Below, piece by piece: positions 46,005 to 54,388 of a stretch of DNA of 64,000 nt. Within the stretch, counting starts at the first letter, position 1; the number at the start of each line of letters is the position of its first letter. A model generated the notes under the pieces. That model was not told the DNA's origin, made no database searches, and worked only from the letters and a program-made list of their open reading frames with translations. The stretch is from Actinomadura luteofluorescens (lineage in GTDB: Bacteria; Actinomycetota; Actinomycetes; Streptosporangiales; Streptosporangiaceae). A program made the translations under genes and the position numbers. The stretch is from the NCBI RefSeq assembly GCF_013409365.1, contig NZ_JACCBA010000001.1, positions 5,704,001 through 5,768,000 on the forward strand, in the 5' to 3' direction.

Positions 46005-47267
46005 TCAGAGAAGCTCGACGGTGTCCCGCTGGACGTTGCGCGTCCGGCCGCGGGTGTCGAACAGCAGCCGGGCGTGCCGCGCCAGCGTCGCCGCGTCGTA
46101 GACGGCGTGGCCGGCCAGCACGATCGCCAGGTCGGACGCCTCCAGGGCGGCGGCCAGGTCGCTTCCGGCCGGCGGCACCGGTGCGCCGTCCACGTCCCAC
46201 GAGGTGACGAACGGGTCGTGGAACGACAGGTCGGCGCCGAGCCGGGCCAGGCGCCGCGCCACCGGGCGGGCCGGCGACTCGCGCTGGTCGGCGATGTCGG
46301 CCTTGTAGGTGACGCCGAGCAGCAGGACCCGGGCGCCCTTGAGCGCGCGGCCCTCCCGGTTGAGCAGCTGCTGGGCGCGTTCCGCCACGTACCGGGGCAT
46401 CCGGTCGTTGATCTCCTGGGCCAGCTCCACGAACCGGAACGGGTAGCCCAGCGAGCGGACCTTGTAGGACAGGTAGTTCGGGTCGATCGGGATGCAGTGC
46501 CCGCCGACGCCCGGCCCCGGCCGGAACGCCTGGAACCCGAACGGCTTGGTGGCGGCGCAGTCGATGGCGTCCCACAGGTCGATGCCGAGCTCGTTGCAGA
46601 ACACCGCCATCTCGTTGACCAGCGCGATGTTGACGTGCCGGTAGGTGTTCTCCAGCAGCTTGGCCATCTCGGCCTCGCGCGTCCCCTTCGCCTCCACGAC
46701 CTGGTCCACGAACTTTCCGTAGAACGCCGAGGCCGCCGACGCGCAGGCGGGCGTCAGCCCGCCGACGATCTTCGGGGTGTTGCGGACGCCGTAGACCGGG
46801 TTGCCGGGGTCGATCCGCTCCGGCGAGAACGCCAGGTGGAACTCCTCCCCGGCGACCAGGCCGGACTTCTCCAGGATCGGCCGCACGACCTCCTCGGTCG
46901 TGCCCGGGTAGGTGGTGGACTCCAGCACCACCAGCGTCCCGGGCTCCAGGTGGCGGGCGACGGTCTCGGCCGCGCCGCGAACCGCGGTCAGGTCCGGTCC
47001 GCCCTCCGGCGAGAGCGGCGTCGGGACGCAGATGACCACGGTGCGGGCGCCGTCCAGGACGTCCTCGTGCAGGCTCGGGGCGAACCCCGCCCGCAGCATC
47101 CGCTCGACCTCCTCCGCCGACACGTCGTCGATGTGCGACATCCCGGCCTTGAGGCCGGCGACCACGCGCGCGTCCCGGTCGAGCCCGCCGGCCCGCAGGC
47201 CGGCCCGGCAGGCCTCCCGCACGAGCGGCAGCCCCACGTAGCCGAGTCCGATGACCACGAGATCCAC
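46005..47267 (-). CDS. Nucleotide-sugar dehydrogenase, WecC/UDP-ManNAc dehydrogenase type
   Basis: 420 residues. The NAD site is VVIGLGYVGLPLVREACRAG; VPTPLSPEGGPDLTAV and LESTTYPGTTEEVV follow; the catalytic cysteine lies in GPGVGGHCIPIDPNYL; the C-terminal UDP-binding domain has GVTYKADIADQRESPA. It oxidises C6 of a UDP-HexNAc. With the WecB-like epimerase encoded at 48765, it would turn UDP-GlcNAc into UDP-ManNAcA for a surface polymer. It differs from the UDP-glucose enzyme at 21667, which has GFGGGC. Confidence 0.9.
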   Translation of the reverse strand: MDLVVIGLGYVGLPLVREACRAGLRAGGLDRDARVVAGLKAGMSHIDDVSAEEVERMLRAGFAPSLHEDVLDGARTVVICVPTPLSPEGGPDLTAVRGAAETVARHLEPGTLVVLESTTYPGTTEEVVRPILEKSGLVAGEEFHLAFSPERIDPGNPVYGVRNTPKIVGGLTPACASAASAFYGKFVDQVVEAKGTREAEMAKLLENTYRHVNIALVNEMAVFCNELGIDLWDAIDCAATKPFGFQAFRPGPGVGGHCIPIDPNYLSYKVRSLGYPFRFVELAQEINDRMPRYVAERAQQLLNREGRALKGARVLLLGVTYKADIADQRESPARPVARRLARLGADLSFHDPFVTSWDVDGAPVPPAGSDLAAALEASDLAIVLAGHAVYDAATLARHARLLFDTRGRTRNVQRDTVELL

Positions 47268-47286
47268 GCGGCAGGCTCCCTTCGAT

Positions 47287-48741
47287 CTATGTGCTCTGGG
47301 GTTTCGGGAAGAGGTAGGCGGCCCGGTATCCGGCCGTCACGGCGCCCCAGGTTCGTTCCGCCGCGACCCATTCACGGGCCGACCGCCCGATTTTTTGTCT
47401 CCTTTCGGGACTGTAAGCCAGATCTTCCAGACAATTCGCCCACGCTTCCGGGTCTTCCGGAACTGTTAACGCCCCCGTCACGCCCGGTTCCACGATTTCG
47501 CGAAGAGCCTTGACATCACTGGCTATAACGGGGATTCCCCCCGCCATGGCCTCGATCGGTTTCAGAGGCGTCACCAACTGGCACACCCGGTCCGCCCGGC
47601 GCGGAACCGCGAAGACATCGAGGACGGCGTGGTACTGGCGAACGGACTCCATCGGCACCCGGCCGGTGAACACGGCGTGGACGCCGCGTTCGGCCGCGCG
47701 CCGTTCGAGCGCGCCGCGCTCGGGGCCGTCCCCGACCAGCAGCAGCGTCACCGGCGCGCCGCGGTCGCGCAGCAGGGCGGCCGCGTCGATGAGCGTGTCG
47801 ATCCCCTCGTAGCCGTAGAACGAGGACGTGAGGCCCACGACGGTGGCGCCGCGGTCGATCCCGAGGCGCTCGCGCATGCCGGAGCCGTCCGGGAGCGGCG
47901 CCAGGAACGCCTCGTCCACCCCGTTCGGCACCGTGAAGATCTTCTCCTCGGGGACACCGCGGGAGGCGATCTCCGCGCGCATCGCCTCGCCGAGCGTGAC
48001 GACGGCGTCGGCCTCGGCCATCCGGCGGGTCTCCAGCTCGCGGGTCAGCCGGTAGAACTCGTCGTCCTCGCTGTGCGCGGGGTCGCGCGACAGCCAGGAG
48101 TCCTCCAGGAAGCCGCGCACCTCGTAGACCACCGGCACGCCGTGGCGGCGCCCGAGCTCCAGCGCGACCGCCGCGTTGAGGTGGTTGCTGACGGCGTGCA
48201 GGACGGACGGCCGCAGCTCCTCGACCAGCCGTCCGGCGAGATCGGCGCTCTTCGCCACGGTCTCGCGCGGGTCGGTCTGCGGGAACCAGGGCAGCAGCCG
48301 GTGGTAGGGGACGCCGTCCACGTCCACGACCGCCCGCGCGTCGGCGATGCCCTGGCTGAGCGGGTATCCGAGCCGGGTCACGATGTGGGGGGCGAACCCC
48401 ATCTCGCGCTGGGCGAGGGCGATCCGGTGCGTCCGGACGGTGTAGCCCGCGTTCGTGCGCGGCAGGGCGTTCGTCACGAACTGCAGGACGGTCGTGCCCT
48501 GGACGGCCCGGCGCGTGCGCGCCGGCGCGGGCTCGGCGAGCAGGAGCCGCAGGTCCCGCGTCTCGCGTCCCACGTCCCGGGGCTTCGGGACGACGAGGCG
48601 GGAGCGCCGCAGCCGGGCGCCGAGCGGGGTCCGGGCGGCCAGCCGCACGGCGAGCCGCGACGCCCGTCCGGGGTCGTCGCGGAGCTGGCGCCAGGCGAGT
48701 CCTGCCAGGTAGACGGTTTTCTTCACGGGTTCGTCGGCCAC
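47287..48741 (-). CDS. Glycosyltransferase family 4
   Basis: 484 residues, with an N-terminal extension of about 90 residues before the GT-B fold. The N-domain has TVLQFVTNALPRTNAGYTVRTHRIALAQREMGF; the donor domain has FTVPNGVDEAFLAPLP, VVGLTSSFYGYEGIDTLIDAA, LLLVGDGPERGALERR and VTPLKPIEAMAGGIPVIASD with the conserved glutamate. GTG 48741 is chosen because TACCGT lies 7 nt upstream (leaderless). It lies immediately upstream of the WecC-like gene, and the 19-bp gap implies co-transcription. Confidence 0.9.
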   Translation of the reverse strand: MADEPVKKTVYLAGLAWRQLRDDPGRASRLAVRLAARTPLGARLRRSRLVVPKPRDVGRETRDLRLLLAEPAPARTRRAVQGTTVLQFVTNALPRTNAGYTVRTHRIALAQREMGFAPHIVTRLGYPLSQGIADARAVVDVDGVPYHRLLPWFPQTDPRETVAKSADLAGRLVEELRPSVLHAVSNHLNAAVALELGRRHGVPVVYEVRGFLEDSWLSRDPAHSEDDEFYRLTRELETRRMAEADAVVTLGEAMRAEIASRGVPEEKIFTVPNGVDEAFLAPLPDGSGMRERLGIDRGATVVGLTSSFYGYEGIDTLIDAAALLRDRGAPVTLLLVGDGPERGALERRAAERGVHAVFTGRVPMESVRQYHAVLDVFAVPRRADRVCQLVTPLKPIEAMAGGIPVIASDVKALREIVEPGVTGALTVPEDPEAWANCLEDLAYSPERRQKIGRSAREWVAAERTWGAVTAGYRAAYLFPKPQST

Positions 48742-48748
48742 AGGCCGG

Positions 48749-48754
48749 ACGGTA
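48749..48754 (-). promoter_or_regulatory. -10 element of the leaderless GT4 gene
   Basis: Minus-strand TACCGT, 7 nt, then the GTG at 48741. It shares two bases with the candidate -10 of the divergent wecB gene. Confidence 0.55.
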
Positions 48755-48758
48755 GGCA
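48753..48758 (+). promoter_or_regulatory. Candidate -10 element of wecB
   Basis: TAGGCA, 6 nt, then the ATG at 48765. The last base departs from TANNNT. It overlaps the opposing -10, so the two promoters could not be occupied at once. Confidence 0.4.
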
Positions 48759-48764
48759 ACCCCG

Positions 48765-49877
48765 ATGAACAGAAGGGAAATTGTGTTGGCACCCATCGTG
48801 CACGTCCTCGGAGCGCGGCCCAACTTCGTCAAGGCGGCGCCGGTCATCTCGGCGCTCGCCGCGGCGGGCGCCGAGCAGGCGGTGATCCACACCGGCCAGC
48901 ACTACGACGCGCGGATGTCGGAGATCTTCTTCGACCAGCTCGGGCTTCCCGAGCCCGACGTCAACCTCGGCGTCGGGTCGGGCGGGCACGCCGAGCAGAC
49001 CGCCGCGCTCATGATCGGGCTGGAGCAGGAGTTCACGGGGCGTTCACCCGCGCTCGTCATCGTGTACGGCGACGTGAACTCGACGATCGCCGCCGCCCTC
49101 GTCGCGGCCAAGCTGCACATCCCGGTCGCCCATGTGGAGGCCGGGCTGCGCAGCTTCGACATGACGATGCCGGAGGAGGTCAACCGCAGGATCACCGACC
49201 AGCTCTCCGCGCTGTGCCTGGTCACGAGCCCCGAGGGGATCGGCCACCTGGCCGCGGAGGGCGTCGCGGTGAGCCGGGCGCACCTGGTCGGCAACCCGAT
49301 GATCGACACGCTGCTGGCCAACCTGGACCAGTTCGACACGGCCGCGGTGCGGGAGGCGCACGGGCTGCCGGAGCGCTACGTCCTCGCGACCATGCACCGT
49401 CCGGCGAACGTCGACGCGCCGGAGACGGCCGCGGCCCTCGTCCGGCGCCTGCACGGCGTCGCCGACCTCGCCGACCTGGTCATCCCCGTCCACCCGCGCG
49501 GCCGGGCGAACCTGCTGGCCGCCGGGCTGGACGAGCACGACCGCGTGCACATTCTGGAGCCGCTCGGGTACATCGACTTCATCGCGGCCGTGCGGGGGGC
49601 GGCGGCGGTCGTCACGGACTCGGGGGGCCTTCAGGAGGAGACGACGATCCTCGGGGTGCCGTGCCTGACCGTCCGCCCCAACACCGAGCGGCCGATCACG
49701 ATCACCCACGGCACGAACCGGCTCGTCACGTTCGAGGAGCTGGTGCCGGGGGTCCGCAAGTGCCTGGAAGGGGGTCCGGCGCCGTCGGACGGGCCGGGCG
49801 GGCGCCGGCCGCCGCTGTGGGACGGCCACGCCGGCCCCCGCATCGCCGAAGTGATCATGGAGTTCCTGGGTGAGTGA
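48765..49877 (+). CDS. wecB: UDP-N-acetylglucosamine 2-epimerase, non-hydrolysing
   Basis: 370 residues. It interconverts UDP-GlcNAc and UDP-ManNAc. VLGARPNFVKAAPVISAL, IHTGQHYDARMSEIFF, VYGDVNSTIAAALVAAK, HVEAGLRSFDMTMPEEVNRRITDQ and VTDSGGLQEETTILGVPCLTVRPNTERP are all family signatures with the catalytic Asp/Glu/His residues. Start 48765 fits a leaderless promoter; GTG 48783 with AGAAGGGA upstream is an alternative. It starts an operon with a coiled-coil protein and a tandem glycosyltransferase. Confidence 0.94.
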   Translation: MNRREIVLAPIVHVLGARPNFVKAAPVISALAAAGAEQAVIHTGQHYDARMSEIFFDQLGLPEPDVNLGVGSGGHAEQTAALMIGLEQEFTGRSPALVIVYGDVNSTIAAALVAAKLHIPVAHVEAGLRSFDMTMPEEVNRRITDQLSALCLVTSPEGIGHLAAEGVAVSRAHLVGNPMIDTLLANLDQFDTAAVREAHGLPERYVLATMHRPANVDAPETAAALVRRLHGVADLADLVIPVHPRGRANLLAAGLDEHDRVHILEPLGYIDFIAAVRGAAAVVTDSGGLQEETTILGVPCLTVRPNTERPITITHGTNRLVTFEELVPGVRKCLEGGPAPSDGPGGRRPPLWDGHAGPRIAEVIMEFLGE

Positions 49878-50565
49878 CGAGGAGAAGAACGCCAAGGCCT
49901 ACCAGCAGCTCGGGCGGCTGAAGTCCACGCTGCGCGAGCGCGAGGCCCGCCTGGACGAGATGGAGAAGCGGCTCGCGGCGCTGGAGGCCTCGACCGCCGT
50001 CCAGTTCGGGCGGCTGGTCGCGGGAGCGGCGCGCAACCCCAAGCGCGGCAAGCGGCTGCCGCGGGAGCTGTACCGGCTCTGGCGCAAGCGCAGCGCCCCG
50101 GTCTCGGCGGCGGCGGCGCGCGCCGCGGGCGGCGGCGTCCACCCGGACCGCGTGGAGCGGCCGGAGGACCGCCTGCTCGTCGCGGGCCCCTCCGACCTGC
50201 CGATCGTCGCGGGCGTGCTCGCGCCCGGCACGGCCGCCGCCCTCGCCGGGCACGCCGAGGTCGTCGCCCTGTACCCGCACGACGCCGCGATCGCCCTCGA
50301 AACCGCCGACGTGGACGCGCTCGTGGTGGACGCGGCGGCCGGCGAGCCCGGCGGCCCGTGGGCCTACCTGGGCGTCCCCGGCATGTACGACCGCGATCTG
50401 GCCCTGCACGAGATCCGCCGGATCGCCGCGGCCCGCTCGCTCCCGCTCGTCCTGTGGGGCGAGGCGCCGCCCGCCACCCTGGCGTCCCTGCACTGGGACG
50501 CGACCGCCACCGCGCCCGCCGGGCTCGCCCGGCTCCTGCACGCCCCGGGGAGTCCGGCCCGTTGA
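49870..50565 (+). CDS. Coiled-coil hypothetical protein in the glycan operon
   Basis: 231 residues, not recognised. The first 55 residues form a charged coiled coil (QLGRLKSTLREREARLDEMEKRLAALEAS), followed by a basic RLVAGAARNPKRGKRLPRELYRLWRKR segment often seen joined to actinobacterial surface glycosyltransferases. The remaining 130 residues look like a small alpha/beta domain (LLVAGPSDLPIVAGVLAPG). The GTG start overlaps the wecB stop by 8 bp, and the next glycosyltransferase begins 12 bp after its end, so it probably scaffolds that enzyme. Confidence 0.7.
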   Translation: MSDEEKNAKAYQQLGRLKSTLREREARLDEMEKRLAALEASTAVQFGRLVAGAARNPKRGKRLPRELYRLWRKRSAPVSAAAARAAGGGVHPDRVERPEDRLLVAGPSDLPIVAGVLAPGTAAALAGHAEVVALYPHDAAIALETADVDALVVDAAAGEPGGPWAYLGVPGMYDRDLALHEIRRIAAARSLPLVLWGEAPPATLASLHWDATATAPAGLARLLHAPGSPAR

Positions 50566-50576
50566 AAGGAACCGCC

Positions 50577-52742
50577 ATGCGACCACGCGCCCTCGTCTAC
50601 GGCGACGTCGACCTCAACATCATCGACGGGTCGGCCATCTGGGCCCAGGGCATGGTGCAGGCCCTGGTCCGCGCCGGCTGCGAGGTGACCCTGGTCCTCA
50701 AGGCCCCCGTCCGGACCGGCCGGCTCGTCGACCCGCTGCGCGGCCTGCCCGGCGTCACCGTCCGCAGCCCGCACGAGGAGGGGCTGTTCGAGGGGCCCGC
50801 AGGCATGGCCGCGCGGCAGGCCGCCGAGGTGCTCGCCCGCGTCGACGCCGAGGAGCCGCACGACCTCGTCGTCGTGCGCGGCCGCGTCCTCGCGGGCAAG
50901 CTCGCCGCGGGCCCCCTGGCCGGGCGGCTCTGGACGTACCTCACCGACGTCCCCCAGTCGGCCGCGGAGTTCACCGCCTCGGCCAAGGGCGACCTGCGCC
51001 GGATCGCCGACGCCTCCCGCGTCCTGCTCTGCCAGACCGAGGAACTGCGCGGGTTCCTGGAGAGCGCGGTCCCGGCCACGGCCGGCAAGAGCGTGCTGTT
51101 CCCGCCGGTGGTCGTGCTCCCGGACGGCCTGGAGACGCGCCGCCCCGGACCCGCCGACGGCCCGCTGCGCCTCGTCTACACCGGCAAGTTCGCGCCGCGC
51201 TGGAACACCTACGAGATGACGTCCCTCCCGCGCCTGCTGGCCGTGCGCGGCGTGGACGCCGAGCTGCACATGGTCGGGGACAAGATCCACGACGACCCGT
51301 CCGACCCCGGCTTCGCGGCCCGGATGAGGACCGCGCTGGAGACGGGCGAGGGCGTCGTCTGGCACGGCGGCCACCCGCGCGCCGAGGCGATGCGCCTGAC
51401 CGCCGCCTGCGACGTGGGCCTGTCGTGGCGCGACGCCTCCATGGACGCCAGCCTCGAAGTGTCCACGAAGGTGCTGGAGTGCGGGACGCTCGGCGTCCCG
51501 GTCGTCCTCAACCGCACCCCGATGCACGAACGGCTCCTCGGCACCGACTACCCGCTGTTCGCCGCCACCGAGGACGACGTGCTCGACGCCCTGGCCCTCA
51601 TCGGCAAGAACCCGGAGGTCTTCACCCTCGCCGCGGACCGCTGCCGCGCCGCCGCCGCCGGGTTCACCCTCGACGCGGCCGCCGCCCGCCTTCGCGGCCA
51701 CCTGGCGCAGGCGTTCCCGGAACCGTCGGAGAAGGTCCTCGCGGTGAAGGGGCGCCGCCTGCGCGTGGGCGTGGCGGGCCACGACCTGAAGTTCTTCTCC
51801 CGCCTGCTGGACTACCTTCGCTCCCGTCCCGACCTGGAGGTCCGGGTCGACCACTGGGCCGCGCTGAAGGCCCACGACGAGGAGCGCAGCCAGGCCCTGG
51901 TCGACTGGGCGGACGTCATCGTCTGCGAGTGGTGCGGCCCGAACGCCCTCTGGTACGCCCGGCGCAAGCGCCCGGACCAGCGCCTCGTCGTGCGCCTGCA
52001 CCGCTTCGAGCTGTACGCGGGCTGGCCGAAGCAGCTCGACATCGGCGCCGTCGACAAGGTCGTCTGCGTCAGCCCCCACTACGACGCGCTGACCCGCGAG
52101 ATCACCGGCTGGCCCGCCGAGAAGGTCGTCACGATCCCGAACTGGGTGGACGACGCCCAGCTCGACCGCGCCAAGCTCCCCGGCGCCGAGCACCACCTCG
52201 GGATGATCGGCATCGCCCCGTCCCGCAAGCGCCTGGACCTGGCCCTCGACGTGGTCGAGGAGCTCCGCCGCGACGACTCCCGCTTCACCCTCTTCGTCAA
52301 GTCCAAGCTCCCCTGGGAGTACTGGTGGATCTGGCAGAAGGACGAGGAGCGGGCCCACTACGAGGACGTCTTCCGCCGCATCCGCCGCTCCCGCGTCCTC
52401 TCCGGCGGCGTCGTCTTCGACTCCTACGGCCGCGACGTGGCCTCCTGGCTGCGCCGCATCGGCTGGGTGCTGTCCACCAGCGACGACGAGAGCTTCCACC
52501 TCGCCCCCGCCGAGGGCATGGCCTCGGGCGCCGTCCCGGCCCTGCTGCCCTGGCCCGGCGCCGACACCATCTACGACCGCCGCTGGATCCACGACGACAC
52601 CTCCGCCATGGCCGCGTCCATCGCCGCCACGGTCTCCCTGGACCGCTGGCAGGACGACGCCGAGGAGGCCCGCGTCCAGGTGAAGGCCGCCTACGGCCTG
52701 GACGAGGTCTGCCGCCAGTGGACGGACCTCCTCACCGGCTAG
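50577..52742 (+). CDS. Tandem two-GT-B glycosyltransferase
   Basis: 721 residues made of two glycosyltransferase units. Unit one (about 1-385) has a GT-B N-domain with YGDVDLNIIDGSAIWAQGMVQAL and donor-side LRLVYTGKFAPRWNTYEM, VSTKVLECGTLGVPVVLN. Unit two (about 395-721) has VGVAGHDLKFFSRLLDYL, VVRLHRFELYAGWPKQLDI, NWVDDAQLDRAKLP, and ESFHLAPAEGMASGAVPALLPWPGAD with the EX7E-type region. Two linkages may be made in succession on one growing glycan. AAAGGA supports the start. No signal peptide or membrane segment. Confidence 0.88.
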   Translation: MRPRALVYGDVDLNIIDGSAIWAQGMVQALVRAGCEVTLVLKAPVRTGRLVDPLRGLPGVTVRSPHEEGLFEGPAGMAARQAAEVLARVDAEEPHDLVVVRGRVLAGKLAAGPLAGRLWTYLTDVPQSAAEFTASAKGDLRRIADASRVLLCQTEELRGFLESAVPATAGKSVLFPPVVVLPDGLETRRPGPADGPLRLVYTGKFAPRWNTYEMTSLPRLLAVRGVDAELHMVGDKIHDDPSDPGFAARMRTALETGEGVVWHGGHPRAEAMRLTAACDVGLSWRDASMDASLEVSTKVLECGTLGVPVVLNRTPMHERLLGTDYPLFAATEDDVLDALALIGKNPEVFTLAADRCRAAAAGFTLDAAAARLRGHLAQAFPEPSEKVLAVKGRRLRVGVAGHDLKFFSRLLDYLRSRPDLEVRVDHWAALKAHDEERSQALVDWADVIVCEWCGPNALWYARRKRPDQRLVVRLHRFELYAGWPKQLDIGAVDKVVCVSPHYDALTREITGWPAEKVVTIPNWVDDAQLDRAKLPGAEHHLGMIGIAPSRKRLDLALDVVEELRRDDSRFTLFVKSKLPWEYWWIWQKDEERAHYEDVFRRIRRSRVLSGGVVFDSYGRDVASWLRRIGWVLSTSDDESFHLAPAEGMASGAVPALLPWPGADTIYDRRWIHDDTSAMAASIAATVSLDRWQDDAEEARVQVKAAYGLDEVCRQWTDLLTG

Positions 52743-52793
52743 GCCGCGCCTCCCGTCCGGACGGGACGGGGGACGGCGGCGAAGGGGGAGAGG

Positions 52794-53196
52794 GTGAACC
52801 GCGCCGGGACGCCGCGGCGCAGGTGCTCCGGCCCGTGCAGCTCCACCGTCCCGGCGCGAAGCTGGAGTGGCGGGTGGCCGACGCGGAGGCGCTGCCGTTC
52901 GAGGACGGGGAGTTCGACGCCGTGCTGTCCTGCGTGGGCGTCATGTTCGCCCCGCACCACGAGGCCGCGACGCGCTGCGGGTCGACCTGTTCGACGAGCC
53001 CGGCGGCTTCCGCGACTACTTCAAGAGCCGCTACGGGCCCACGATCAGCGTCTACGAGCGCATCGCCGGCGACCCGGACAAGGTCGCGGCGCTGGACGAG
53101 GCCCTCGCCGGGCTGGCCCGCGACCACGACCGGGGAGCGCCGACCCTGTCCATGGACTGGGAGTACCTCCTGGTGACGGCCCGCCGCGCCGGCTGA
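52794..53196 (+). pseudogene. Remnant of a SAM-dependent methyltransferase gene
   Basis: Two pieces of one class I methyltransferase lie in different frames. The first reads LEWRVADAEALPFEDGEFDA and then VLSCVGVMFAPHHEAAT; the second, after a frame change near 52975, reads FRDYFKSRYGPTISVYERIA and ends EYLLVTARRAG. The SAM-binding glycine loop and the central domain (about 60 residues) are missing, so at least two deletions occurred. It cannot make a working enzyme. It lies between the tandem glycosyltransferase and a strong hairpin. Confidence 0.8.
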
Positions 53197-53238
53197 GGAA
53201 CGGACCGCAAGAGATCCGTGGAGATCCGTCAAGACGGA

Positions 53239-53271
53239 GAAGGTCCCCGCGGCGCCGCCGCGGGGACCTTC
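53239..53271. terminator. Strong bidirectional hairpin
   Basis: GAAGGTCCCCGCGG, a 5-nt loop, then CCGCGGGGACCTTC: a perfect 14-bp stem between the methyltransferase remnant and the convergent CDP-alcohol phosphatidyltransferase gene. It probably ends transcription from both sides. Confidence 0.75.
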
Positions 53272-53284
53272 GCTTCGGTACGGG

Positions 53285-54298
53285 TCAGCCGGAGCTGCCG
53301 ACGGCGGCGCCGGCCGGGGCGGGCTCGGCGGGCAGCTCGGCGCGGTAGGTCTCGATCTTGGCGGTGAGCTTGGCGAGGCTGCGGCTGTAGTCGCGGCTGG
53401 AGAGCCAGAACTTGTAGATGATGATCAGCTCGAAGGCCAGCAGGCCGACGCCGCTGAGGACCACCACGGGGATGATGGCGCCCGGCACGATCGCGGCGGC
53501 GATCGGGGCGACGATGAACACGCCCATCTGGAACTCGATGCCGCTGATCAGGTGGGGGCGGATGCGGCCCGCCATGAGGACGTTGCGGATGCGGGCGTAC
53601 CAGGGGAAGCGCTGGTTGAAGCCCGCCTGGAGGGCCACGACGTTGGGGTCGTCGCCGACGACGCGGTTCTCCGCGTCGGCCTCGGGGTCCTCGGTGAGCG
53701 CCTCGGCCGAGCGCAGGTCCTCGTCGGCGTCGGCCGCCAGGTCGCCGTTGGCGCGGCGGGCCGCGAGTTCGAGGCTCCGGGCCTCCTCGCGGGCCGCGGT
53801 CAGCGTCGTCCGCATCTGCGAACGGACCTTGTAGATCTCCAGCGCGTCCATGTAGCGCAGCATGTCGAGGAAGACGACGCCGAGCGCCGTCCAGACGTAG
53901 GCGACGTTGCCGGTGGCGGCGTACTGGCCGGCCATCAGGGCGATCGCGCAGGCCAGGACGCGGACGCGGTCGAAGATGTAGTCGAGCCAGGCGCCGAACA
54001 CCGACCCGGTGCCCTTCAGCCGGGCGATCTTGCCGTCCATGCAGTCGAGCGTGAACGACAGGTGGTACAGCAGCGCGCCGGCGAGCAGCCACGGCCAGGA
54101 CGCGACGGCGAAGCAGGCGCCGGCGGCGAGGCCGAGCACGAGCGCGCCGACGGTGAGCTGGTTCGGCGTCACGCGCGTCCTGTTCGCCGTGAACTTGACG
54201 AGCCTGGCGGCGAGGGGGTCGACCAGCAGCACGGTCCACCAGGCGTCACGCGCCTTGTACGTCCGTTGCCGAACGTCGTCGAGCGTGAAGTTCGCCAT
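53285..54298 (-). CDS. CDP-alcohol phosphatidyltransferase family protein
   Basis: 337 residues. The motif is canonical: DCMDGKIAR, eight residues, G, AWL, D, YIF, D, so all four catalytic aspartates are kept, unlike the homologue at 34593. Six or more membrane helices are split by a charged cytoplasmic insert of about 80 residues (Arg/Glu/Asp-rich, EEARSLELAARRANGDLAADADED) after the third helix. It should move a phospho-alcohol from CDP to a lipid or polyol. AGGAA lies 5 nt before the ATG. The specific alcohol is unknown. Confidence 0.87.
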   Translation of the reverse strand: MANFTLDDVRQRTYKARDAWWTVLLVDPLAARLVKFTANRTRVTPNQLTVGALVLGLAAGACFAVASWPWLLAGALLYHLSFTLDCMDGKIARLKGTGSVFGAWLDYIFDRVRVLACAIALMAGQYAATGNVAYVWTALGVVFLDMLRYMDALEIYKVRSQMRTTLTAAREEARSLELAARRANGDLAADADEDLRSAEALTEDPEADAENRVVGDDPNVVALQAGFNQRFPWYARIRNVLMAGRIRPHLISGIEFQMGVFIVAPIAAAIVPGAIIPVVVLSGVGLLAFELIIIYKFWLSSRDYSRSLAKLTAKIETYRAELPAEPAPAGAAVGSSG

Positions 54299-54388
54299 GG
54301 GGTTCCTTTCGTTCGCGGAGCGGTCTGATCGTATCGGCTGTCCGGTTCCGGACACCGGCGATCTCCCGGATCGTGATCGTCCGGTCAC

